A stretch of DNA of 12,580 nt from positions 1-12,580 of the forward strand of contig JADHXF010000046.1 in the NCBI GenBank assembly GCA_016783105.1, written 5' to 3'. Positions within the stretch are counted from its first letter, which is position 1, and each line of letters begins with the position of its first letter. The notes beneath the pieces are model-generated. The model saw only the letters and a program-made list of their open reading frames with translations, had not been told where the DNA came from and did no database searches. The stretch comes from Dehalococcoidales bacterium. Lineage in GTDB: Bacteria; Chloroflexota; Dehalococcoidia; Dehalococcoidales; RBG-16-60-22. The position numbers were made by a program, and so were the translations under genes. Shown in pieces: positions 1 to 6,276 of the stretch.

Positions 1-94
1 GGGGTGCCTTAGAAGTGCGAATATGGTGGGAAGACCGAATGGTGCAGTCGGTTATTTACCCGCTAAAGGAGTTCCCAAGAGTCCAGTTTTGAAT

Positions 95-123
95 AATTAG
101 GCAGTCCTAGACAGTCTAATTTT
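95..123 (+). terminator. Possible intrinsic terminator of an upstream unit
   Basis: AATTAGGC (95-102) can pair with GTCTAATT (114-121), an 8-bp stem with one G-U pair and an 11-nt loop. It runs into a short T tract (120-123). It overlaps the TAG at 98-100 of the open left-edge frame, so it could end a transcription unit entering from the left. The stem is AT-rich and the T run is short, so the call is weak. Confidence 0.25.
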
Positions 124-153
124 CAACAATCCCTAACACATCACCGGACTGGA

Positions 154-183
154 TTGTAGAGGTATATTATTTTGATATATTAT
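154..183 (+). promoter_or_regulatory. Candidate promoter of birA
   Basis: TTGTAG (154-159) and TATTAT (178-183) are separated by 18 bp in an AT-rich stretch about 40 bp before the birA start. The -10 matches the sigma-70 consensus at 5 of 6 bases, the -35 at only 3 of 6. AT-rich DNA gives such matches by chance. Confidence 0.3.
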
Positions 184-227
184 CTAACGACGGCTTATTT
201 ATTCAGCGGTGCGGGAAGGATATGAAA

Positions 228-1028
228 ATGACGGATTTTATATCGCCGGAGCTGATAACAGACGGATTGGAAACCCGTTTTATCGGCCAGAGAGTTATTC
301 ATTTCCTCAGTCATGGTTCAACCATGGAAGCGGCCAGGCAGGAAGCAAAGCAGGCGGCTGCGGAAGGGACCGTGGTCATCACCGAAGAGCAAACGATGGG
401 GAGAGGCCGGGTAAAGCGTGTCTGGTTATCACCAAAGGGAAGCATCTCGCTTTCTGTGGTTCTCTACCCGGCTATATCTCAACTCCCTTATCTCATTATG
501 CTCACCTCGGTAGCGGTGGCGCGAAGCATTGAGGCGACTGCCGGGCTTAAAACGCAGCTCAAATGGCCCAATGACGTCCTTATCAAGGGCAAGAAAGTCT
601 GCGGCATCCTGATTGAAAATGAACTGCAGGGTGATAAAGTGCTGTGGGCCATTATCGGCATTGGCATTAACGCCAATATCAGGATGAAGGATTTTCCGGA
701 GATAGCCGCTATGGCCACCAGCCTTTCCGATGAACTGGGAAAAGATATTTCGCGTGTAGAAATCATCCGCCGCCTGCTCGTTGAGATGGAAAAGCTGTAT
801 CTGTCTCTGGGGGATGGGGAACTAATCTATCAGGAGTGGCGTGACCGTCTCATAACACTGGGCAGAAGAGCTCAGGTGGTCGAAGGCGAAAAAACACTTG
901 AAGGCGTGGCCGAGGCTGTCTCAAGGGACGGAAGCCTTGTACTGAGGCATGACGATGGCGCAGTAAGCCATGTTGTCGCCGGGGATGTTACCCTGCGTGA
1001 CACCGTTCGGGCTCCCCGGCGACGTTAG
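228..1028 (+). CDS. birA: Biotin--[acetyl-CoA-carboxylase] ligase (monofunctional BirA/BPL)
   Basis: Activates biotin with ATP and attaches it to the lysine of biotin carboxyl carrier domains (acetyl-CoA or pyruvate carboxylase type) in the cytoplasm. The catalytic domain is clear. Numbering from the ATG at 222: a GRGR biotinyl-AMP loop at 60-63, KWPNDV at 114-119, KVCGILIE at 125-132 with Lys125 as the expected catalytic lysine, and GIGIN at 146-150. A small C-terminal domain follows from about residue 215. There is no N-terminal helix-turn-helix domain, so this is a class I enzyme without the repressor function of E. coli BirA. I choose the ATG at 228 because AAGGA at 216-220 lies 7 nt before it but only 1 nt before the ATG at 222. 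One oddity is that the usual Ser-Thr-Asn substrate motif reads Ser-Thr-Met (residues 33-35). The gene is alone on this strand and converges on the slipin gene 32 bp away. Confidence 0.93.
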   Translation: MTDFISPELITDGLETRFIGQRVIHFLSHGSTMEAARQEAKQAAAEGTVVITEEQTMGRGRVKRVWLSPKGSISLSVVLYPAISQLPYLIMLTSVAVARSIEATAGLKTQLKWPNDVLIKGKKVCGILIENELQGDKVLWAIIGIGINANIRMKDFPEIAAMATSLSDELGKDISRVEIIRRLLVEMEKLYLSLGDGELIYQEWRDRLITLGRRAQVVEGEKTLEGVAEAVSRDGSLVLRHDDGAVSHVVAGDVTLRDTVRAPRRR

Positions 1029-1034
1029 GCTGAT

Positions 1035-1054
1035 AGAGCTGACCTCTGTTTTTT
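1035..1054 (+). terminator. Weak terminator-like hairpin after birA
   Basis: AGAG (1035-1038) can pair with CTCT (1044-1047) around a 5-nt loop, and a run of six T follows at 1049-1054. It lies in the 32-bp gap between the convergent birA and slipin genes. A 4-bp stem is short for an intrinsic terminator, so the T run is the better part of the evidence. Confidence 0.25.
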
Positions 1055-1060
1055 CTCTGA

Positions 1061-1831
1061 CTATTTGGGTTCTTCTTTTGTACCCGGGGAAGAACGACCG
1101 AATGCCCTCAGGAACTCTATTGGCATCGGGAAGAGTATGGTGCTATTCTTCTCACTGGCTATCTCGCTAAGCGTGGAGAGAAAACGAAGCTGAATTGCCG
1201 CTGGCTCTCTGCCGAGAATATGTGCCGCCTGAGCCAGTTTCTCTGACGCTTGAAGCTCACCTTCGGCGTGAATTATCTTGGCTCGTCTTTCTCTTTCCGC
1301 TTCAGCCTGGGCAGCCATGGACCGCTTCATCTCTTCGGCAAGCTCGACTTCCTTGATTTCCACAGTGCTGACTTTGACGCCCCACGGGTCAGTATGCTCG
1401 TCAATAATTTTTTGCAGCATCTGGTTTAGCTTCTCTCTCTGCGACAGCAGCTCGTCAAGTTCGGACTGCCCCAGGACATTGCGCAGCGTTGTCTGTGAAA
1501 TCTGGGAAGTGGCCCGGATATGGTCAAGTACCTTGACTACCGAAGACTCGGGGTCAACCACGCGGAAGTAGACCACGGCGTTTACCCTGACGGTTACATT
1601 GTCCTTGGTGATGACTTCCTGAGATGGGACATCCATGGTGACCACGCGCAGGTCAACTTTCACCATCCGGTCAATGAAGGGGATGATGAGAAAAAGCCCC
1701 GGACCTTTGGCGCCAATCAGCCGGCCCAGCCGGAAAATAACGCCTCTTTCATACTCGGTGACGATTTTTACCGCCATGGAGAGAATGAGCAGCACCGCGA
1801 AAGCAATGATAACGATAACGATTATATTCAC
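1061..1831 (-). CDS. Slipin (stomatin/SPFH-family membrane protein)
   Basis: A 256-residue stomatin-like protein, a membrane-anchored scaffold that oligomerises in lipid domains. Residues 2-22 form one N-terminal membrane segment. The SPFH domain follows, with [11 protein letters not shown] near 27-37 and [13 protein letters not shown] near 69-81. A long charged helix rich in Glu, Ala and Arg (about 165-205) is the usual oligomerising coiled coil. Near the C-terminus, residues 229-240 ([12 protein letters not shown]) match the hydrophobic segment of Pyrococcus PH1511 that is cut by its NfeD protease PH1510. The start is GTG at 1831, decided by a near-ideal AGGAGGTGA at 1844-1836. That site abuts the stop codon of the short NfeD gene upstream, so translation is probably coupled. 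It is the last gene of a three-gene operon. Whether it is cleaved by the neighbouring protease is inference from the family. Confidence 0.93.
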   Translation of the reverse strand: MNIIVIVIIAFAVLLILSMAVKIVTEYERGVIFRLGRLIGAKGPGLFLIIPFIDRMVKVDLRVVTMDVPSQEVITKDNVTVRVNAVVYFRVVDPESSVVKVLDHIRATSQISQTTLRNVLGQSELDELLSQREKLNQMLQKIIDEHTDPWGVKVSTVEIKEVELAEEMKRSMAAQAEAERERRAKIIHAEGELQASEKLAQAAHILGREPAAIQLRFLSTLSEIASEKNSTILFPMPIEFLRAFGRSSPGTKEEPK

Positions 1832-1844
1832 TTAATCACCTCCT

Positions 1845-2150
1845 TTATTCTTGCTTGGTAACTCTCAGTTTTAGGCCTTCGACCTTGGTAATAAGCACCT
1901 CCTCCCCGGGTTTAGCATTTCCTTTTTCCAGTATTGCTGTCCACTGTTCACCGTAAATGCGAACCATCCCTTTAGGTTCTAAAGCAGTGGCCACTTCAGC
2001 AACCTTGCCAATCAGTTCTTCTCGTCCCGCGGATACCTGCTGGCGGTGAGCACGAATGCCGTAAATGGCGGCAAAGGCAATGAACGCCACCACCGCCACG
2101 ATGGCCAGGATTATCAGCCAGAGGTCTATCTGTATATATGGTATGCTCAT
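1845..2150 (-). CDS. Short NfeD-type protein (membrane anchor plus OB-fold)
   Basis: A 101-residue protein with one membrane segment (about residues 10-31), a basic connector, and a C-terminal NfeD OB-fold domain (about 45-98, ending in the typical PGEEVLIT...VEGLKLRV pattern). It lacks the ClpP-like protease domain. Its last 93 residues align without gaps to the last 93 of the long NfeD encoded just upstream. I count 48 identities by eye, so the two are partial duplicates. The ATG at 2150 follows the upstream TAA with no bases between, and its SD (AAGGAG) lies inside the end of the upstream gene. This implies coupled translation. NfeD OB-folds are thought to bind partner slipins, so this copy may be an extra slipin-binding subunit (inference). 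Confidence 0.85.
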   Translation of the reverse strand: MSIPYIQIDLWLIILAIVAVVAFIAFAAIYGIRAHRQQVSAGREELIGKVAEVATALEPKGMVRIYGEQWTAILEKGNAKPGEEVLITKVEGLKLRVTKQE

Positions 2151-3461
2151 TTACTGTCTCCTTGCAACGTGTAGTATCAAGCCGTCAACAGCGGTGATAA
2201 TCACTTCCTCGCCAGGCTCGATTTTATCTTTCTCCGATATGGCTGACCAGTGCTCTCCTTTATAAAAGACGGTGCCTTCGGGGTCGAGTGCCACCTTCAC
2301 GATGGCACGCTTGCCAATCAGCTCTTCTCGCCCCGTGGCAGCCTGCTTGCGGTGCGCACGTATCGCCCGGTTAATCACGAAGGCGAAAACGGCGGCGATA
2401 ACAATGGTAACAGCGGCGATGAGCCACAGGTCTACCTGGAACAGTGGTGAGGCCCCTTTAAATAAGATGAGCGAGCCGATGACCAGCGAAACGATACCTC
2501 CGGCAGTAAAAAGACCAAAAGTAGTCGTCAGCACCTCACCGATAAAGAGGCCGAAAGCCAGAGCAATGAGCAGGACCCCGGCCCAGTTGACCGGGAGCAC
2601 GCCCAGTGAGAAAAAGGCCAGCAGCAGGCTGATGGCACCGACCACTCCGGGGAAGATAAGTCCGGGGTTGAAGATTTCAACCATAATGCCTAGCATTGCC
2701 AGGCTGAGCAATAAATAGGCAATATTCGGGTCGGCGATGGCATAGAGGAAATCCTCAATAAGCCTCATTTTAACATGGTTGATGGCGGCGCCCTGTGTAT
2801 CCAGGATAACTTCACGGCCATCAATAAGGGTGACCTGGCGCCCGTCAAGCTGGGTTAACAGGGTATCAAGGTCGGAGGCAACCATATCGACGACGTTCAG
2901 TTGCAGCGCTTCCTGTGAAGTGGCGGAGATACCATCGCGGACGGCTTTCTCCGCCCATTCCGCATTACGGCCCTGTCTTGAGGCAAGGTCTTTGATATAG
3001 GCGATGGCGTCGTTGATAATCTTATGCTTCATCTCCTCGGACATCTGGGCTTCACCATCGCCGCCGAGCGCCACCGGTGTTGCCGCGCCAATGGCCGTGT
3101 TCGGCGCCATGACCGCGACGTGGGCAGAAAGGGTAATGTAGGCACCGGCCGAGGCGGCACGGGCTCCGGCGGGAGACACGTAAACGACCACCGGTACCCT
3201 GGCGTTGACAATGCTCTGGATAATATCGCGCATGGCGGTGTCCAGGCCACCGGGAGTATCCAGCTGAATGATAACGGCGCTGGCCCTGGTTTCTTCTGCC
3301 TGTTCAATACTGCGGCTGATATAGTCGGTCAGGACCGGGTTAATGGTGCCCTTCACGGTGAGCACATCAACCCTGGAATCCCCCGTCTGGGCACGGGCAG
3401 CAATCGAAACGGCCAGCAGCAGCCCTATTAAAATAAGCAGTATGCGTGTAATTCGGGGCAT
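2151..3461 (-). CDS. Long NfeD membrane serine protease (ClpP-like, PH1510 type)
   Basis: A membrane-bound protease of the NfeD family, partner of slipins. From the start at 3461 it has 436 residues. A signal peptide covers 1-24 with an ARA-type cleavage site before Gln25. A ClpP-like domain spans about 30-235, with several membrane segments at about 250-365 and a C-terminal OB-fold from about 380. The catalytic features are visible: the PGG turn at 70-72, Ser104 in AASAGAY, and Lys145, which lies 41 residues after the serine. That matches the Ser97/Lys138 dyad of Pyrococcus PH1510. The frame is open back to 3527, but those extra 22 residues would precede the signal peptide, and AAGGA at 3471-3467 sits 5 nt before the ATG at 3461. 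It is the first gene of the NfeD-NfeD-slipin operon and diverges from hisZ. Confidence 0.92.
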   Translation of the reverse strand: MPRITRILLILIGLLLAVSIAARAQTGDSRVDVLTVKGTINPVLTDYISRSIEQAEETRASAVIIQLDTPGGLDTAMRDIIQSIVNARVPVVVYVSPAGARAASAGAYITLSAHVAVMAPNTAIGAATPVALGGDGEAQMSEEMKHKIINDAIAYIKDLASRQGRNAEWAEKAVRDGISATSQEALQLNVVDMVASDLDTLLTQLDGRQVTLIDGREVILDTQGAAINHVKMRLIEDFLYAIADPNIAYLLLSLAMLGIMVEIFNPGLIFPGVVGAISLLLAFFSLGVLPVNWAGVLLIALAFGLFIGEVLTTTFGLFTAGGIVSLVIGSLILFKGASPLFQVDLWLIAAVTIVIAAVFAFVINRAIRAHRKQAATGREELIGKRAIVKVALDPEGTVFYKGEHWSAISEKDKIEPGEEVIITAVDGLILHVARRQ

Positions 3462-3619
3462 AGATATCCTTGATGCCGTAATATATAAAAAAGCACTATA
3501 TACTACTATACAATAGATGGAACACAAATGAAATAGCGGGGAAGTTCACTACCGTGTCCAATGTTGAATAGGCCAGTCGAATTGGTGTAGAATTTACGAA
3601 CTACGATTAAGAGTCAACC
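3462..3619. promoter_or_regulatory. Divergent promoter region between NfeD operon and his operon
   Basis: This 158-bp stretch separates two outward-facing operons. Bases 3480-3515 are very AT-rich and offer several TATA-like -10 sites for the minus strand, for example TATAGT on the complement of about 3501-3506 with a poor -35 16 bp upstream. I cannot choose a single minus-strand promoter. The plus-strand candidate is listed separately. I see no clear operator palindrome or leader peptide for histidine control. Confidence 0.5.
3564..3593 (+). promoter_or_regulatory. Candidate sigma-70 promoter of the his operon
   Basis: TTGAAT (3564-3569) and TAGAAT (3588-3593) are separated by 18 bp. They match consensus at 4 and 5 of 6 bases. 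Transcription would start near 3600, about 20 bp before the hisZ ATG. No attenuator or His-rich leader fits in so short a leader. Confidence 0.5.
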
Positions 3620-4900
3620 ATGAGAGTTCAAAGATGTAAAGGTACCCGCGACCTGTCTCCCGATGAGATGGCCCGGTTCCGCCTTATTGAGGCAGTTTTC
3701 CGGGACAGATGTCTCAAGTGGGGCTACCAGGAGGTGCGCACGCCGACCATTGAGTACCTCCATCTGTTTACCTCCGCCGGGACGCTTACGCCCAGCATGC
3801 TGGGAAGGGTGTATTCCTTCCTTGACTGGGACGGATGGAGTGGGGAGAGAGTGGTCCTGCGACCTGATGGCACCATCCCTATTGCCCGGCTCTATATTGA
3901 TACCATGGCGGACAAAGGGCTGGCCAGGCTTTTTTATGTGGCCAACACCTTTATTTTTGAGGAGACGGGCAAGAAGACACGGGAGCGCTGGCAGTGTGGC
4001 ACCGAGCTTATCGGCGTGAATACGCCGACCAGCGATGCTGAGCTTATTCTTCTTGCTCTGGAGATTCTGAATAATCTGAAGCTGAAAAACGTGACGCTCC
4101 GGCTATCCCATGCCGGCCTGATCAAAGCACTGCTGGAACGGCTCGGGCTGAGTCTCGAAGAACAGGCGAGGGTTTTCGACCGGATTCTTGATGGAGACAC
4201 CAGAGCACTGGCTGGATTACGAACCGAAAAACCGGAACTGGATGGCATCCTGTTTCCGCTGCTCAGTTTACAAGGGCATTCCGCTGGCTTTTTAAAAAAT
4301 CTGAAGGCGATTTCGGCACGAAGCCTGCCGGAGTTCGAACCATATTTGAACAACTTTATCGATGTTGTCAGTATCCTGGAGAACCTCGGCTGCAAGTATC
4401 AGATAGACATCGCTTCTGGGGCTGGCTTTGAATACTACACCGGCATCATTTTTCAGCTCTATAGCGGCAAAGAGAAGATAGGTGGTGGCGGACGGTATGA
4501 CGCTCTTGTTCCGGCAATGGGCGGCGGTGATATTCCCGCCTCGGGCTTTGCTCTCTACATCGACCGTCTTATGAATTTGATAGAGGGGGAGGCATTGAGG
4601 AAGCCTGGCGGACAATCAGTGCTGGTAAGGACGGAGGGGAATGAGGGGATAAAGGAAGCTTTCGGCGTCGCCAGTCGTCTCCGCGATGCCGGTCATACGG
4701 CGGAGTTTGACCTGGGGGACAGGGAACCGGCAGATATACGCTGGTTATTAGATATACGAGGCAAGCCGCCAAAATACGTACTGCGGGATAAAGTTGAGTC
4801 GGGTCAGCATGAAGTGCAGACCCCTGACGAGGTACTGGCCATAATCGAGGAAAAGAGTGGACGTAAAGATAGCGCTACCAAAAGGCCGCCTTCTGGGTAA
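3620..4900 (+). CDS. hisZ: ATP phosphoribosyltransferase regulatory subunit HisZ (HisRS paralogue)
   Basis: HisZ is a catalytically dead histidyl-tRNA synthetase relative that binds short-form HisG and is needed for its activity and feedback control by histidine. The class II synthetase core is evident: a KGTRDLSP start at 7-14, RPDGTIPIAR near 81-90, GFEYYTG at 269-275 and GGGGRYDAL at 288-296. The arginine of the HisRS LVRGLDYYTG motif, needed for histidine activation, is replaced by alanine at 268, which argues against a working synthetase. Adjacency to hisG agrees. Residues about 333-410 resemble a HisRS anticodon-binding domain, which smaller HisZ proteins lack. The ATG at 3620 has only a weak AAGAG upstream. 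The 3' end overlaps hisG by 44 bp. A histidyl-tRNA synthetase is the alternative, but I consider it unlikely. Confidence 0.86.
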   Translation: MRVQRCKGTRDLSPDEMARFRLIEAVFRDRCLKWGYQEVRTPTIEYLHLFTSAGTLTPSMLGRVYSFLDWDGWSGERVVLRPDGTIPIARLYIDTMADKGLARLFYVANTFIFEETGKKTRERWQCGTELIGVNTPTSDAELILLALEILNNLKLKNVTLRLSHAGLIKALLERLGLSLEEQARVFDRILDGDTRALAGLRTEKPELDGILFPLLSLQGHSAGFLKNLKAISARSLPEFEPYLNNFIDVVSILENLGCKYQIDIASGAGFEYYTGIIFQLYSGKEKIGGGGRYDALVPAMGGGDIPASGFALYIDRLMNLIEGEALRKPGGQSVLVRTEGNEGIKEAFGVASRLRDAGHTAEFDLGDREPADIRWLLDIRGKPPKYVLRDKVESGQHEVQTPDEVLAIIEEKSGRKDSATKRPPSG

Positions 4901-6275
4901 GACCGCCAGCCTGCTGCAAACGGCAGGGTGGGGAATGGATGGTTACCACGAGCAGGCGCGCCTCTATCACCTAAAATCGGGCAGGTATCCCAATCTCTCG
5001 GCGAAAATGTTCCATGAGAGGGATATACCGATTCAGGTAGCCATTGGCAACTACGACCTGGGAATTTGTGGTCGCGACTGGATTAAGGAGCTGCTGGTGA
5101 AATACCCGAGCAGCGCCGTGGTTGAAGTCAGTGACCTGGGCTACGGAACAGGCAGCCTCTATATGGTGGCGGGACTTGCTGATACGGGAATAAGTGCTTT
5201 GCGACGTAAGGCTGAGCGAGGTACCGTCCGCATCGTCAGTGAGTATGCCAACCTGGCCGAATCGTTTGCTCTTAAAGAGAGGTTGAGCAGGTTCAGTGTC
5301 TTCCCGGTGTGGGGTGGTGCGGAAACCTACCCGCCGGAGGACGCCGACCTGGCGCTCATCAGAAGTCGGAACGACGGTGAATTCACCAGCATGGGAATGG
5401 TGCCGGTGGCCAGAGTCCTTGATTTCAGCGCCTACCTTATTGCGAATCGAAATAGCTGGGATACAAAGGACCTTGACCGGGTGGTCACTTCAATATGCGA
5501 GAGCTGTGACCGACTGCCAGCCGATGAAGGAGTCCAGGAAGAACTTGAAACACAGTCGGAAGTAACCCGGATGGGTAAGGGGGGGGGAGATGGGCTTATT
5601 CGACTCGCTTTGCCTGATGGCCACCAGCAGGTCGCCATGCTCCAGCTGCTGGAAAAAGCGGGCATTAAGATTGAAGATTACCCCTCGCCAACGGGAAACC
5701 GTCGGCCGGGTATCAATATCGAGGGCGTTGCCGTCAAGGTTATCAGGCCACAGGACATGCCATTGCAGGTGGCCAACGGTAACTTCGACCTGGCAATCAC
5801 CGGAAGGGACTGGCTCACCGACCACCGTTACCAGTTTCCTTCCAGCCCGGTAAGAGAACTACTTGACCTCAAATCGGGGAGGGTGCGTATAGTGGCTGTT
5901 GTCAGCCAGGAGATGCTGGTGGATGACGCTGCTGACCTGAGCAGGTCCATCGGGGAAAGAACGGTGCCTTTCCGGGTGGCTTCCGAGTACGTGAACATTG
6001 CTGACAGATATGCCAGGGACAACCACCTGGGTCGTTACCGGGTGATTCCCACCTGGGGCGCCACGGAGGCCTTTCTGCCTGACGATGCCGACATGCTCAT
6101 TGAAAACACCGAGACCGGCGGGACCATTGCCCGTCACAACCTGAAAATAATTGATACTCTTTTTGAGTCGACGGCCTGCCTTATTGGCAATTCCCGCATC
6201 AGAGTGGACTCGGCGAAGGGTGAAAAAGCAAGACATATCATTGAAACCCTTCGTACTGCTGTGGAGGACACATAG
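4857..6275 (+). CDS. hisG: ATP phosphoribosyltransferase HisG, tandem-duplicated two-unit form
   Basis: Catalyses the first step of histidine synthesis, joining ATP and PRPP to give phosphoribosyl-ATP. Short-form HisG is normally about 210 residues, but this chain has 472 and contains two HisG units. Unit 1 (about 1-220) has LPKGRL at 7-12, GICGRDW at 69-75, VSEYANLAE at 127-135 and WGGAE at 152-156. At the PRPP-loop position (about 168-182) the ETGxT motif is gone. Unit 2 (about 245-472) has RPQDMP at 297-302, AITGRDW at 313-319, ASEYVNIAD at 375-383, and an intact ETGGT at 419-423. Its LPKGR equivalent reads LPDGH at 252-256. The linker (221-244) is polar and ends in a glycine run encoded by nine G. 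The GTG start at 4857 has GAGG at 4847-4850 and lies inside hisZ. There is no long-form C-terminal regulatory domain, consistent with control through HisZ. Confidence 0.92.
   Translation: MDVKIALPKGRLLGKTASLLQTAGWGMDGYHEQARLYHLKSGRYPNLSAKMFHERDIPIQVAIGNYDLGICGRDWIKELLVKYPSSAVVEVSDLGYGTGSLYMVAGLADTGISALRRKAERGTVRIVSEYANLAESFALKERLSRFSVFPVWGGAETYPPEDADLALIRSRNDGEFTSMGMVPVARVLDFSAYLIANRNSWDTKDLDRVVTSICESCDRLPADEGVQEELETQSEVTRMGKGGGDGLIRLALPDGHQQVAMLQLLEKAGIKIEDYPSPTGNRRPGINIEGVAVKVIRPQDMPLQVANGNFDLAITGRDWLTDHRYQFPSSPVRELLDLKSGRVRIVAVVSQEMLVDDAADLSRSIGERTVPFRVASEYVNIADRYARDNHLGRYRVIPTWGATEAFLPDDADMLIENTETGGTIARHNLKIIDTLFESTACLIGNSRIRVDSAKGEKARHIIETLRTAVEDT
5579..5587 (+). repeat. G9 homopolymer in the hisG inter-unit linker
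   Basis: Nine consecutive G encode part of Lys-Gly-Gly-Gly between the two HisG units. With nine G the frame is open throughout. Gain or loss of one base would separate unit 1 from unit 2. The tract is where slippage, transcriptional frameshifting or a base-calling error would matter most. An in-frame ATG at 5571, just before the tract, could start unit 2 independently. Confidence 0.9.
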
Positions 6276-6276
6276 C

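Larger units (their letters stand above)
1..221. other. Left-edge intergenic region, no convincing gene
   Basis: I see no recognisable gene here. One plus-strand frame is open from base 2 to a TAG at 98-100 (32 codons). It could be the C-terminus of a gene cut by the window edge, but its translation resembles nothing I know. The stretch also holds a terminator-like hairpin near 95-123 and an AT-rich segment near 154-190 that could be the birA promoter. Both are listed separately. Confidence 0.5.

Noticed and set aside
2..100. C-terminal fragment of a gene entering from the left edge
   Set aside because: Only 32 codons with no recognisable motif. Kept as a remark in the left-edge region.
1520..1861. 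Plus-strand ORF across the slipin gene and similar antisense ORFs (for example 488-766, 3934-4395, 9333-9836)
   Set aside because: They are shadows of well-supported genes, with no SD and no recognisable protein features.
3462..3527. Extension of the long NfeD gene to 3527
   Set aside because: The added 22 residues would precede a clear signal peptide, and the ATG at 3461 has its own SD.
3620..4900. Histidyl-tRNA synthetase (hisS)
   Set aside because: The catalytic arginine before the YYTG motif is Ala268, and the gene overlaps hisG, so HisZ fits better.
6151..6276. Extension of hisD to an upstream ATG at 6151
   Set aside because: It lies inside hisG, adds residues unlike HisD, and the TTG at 6277 has a good SD and gives the family's normal length.
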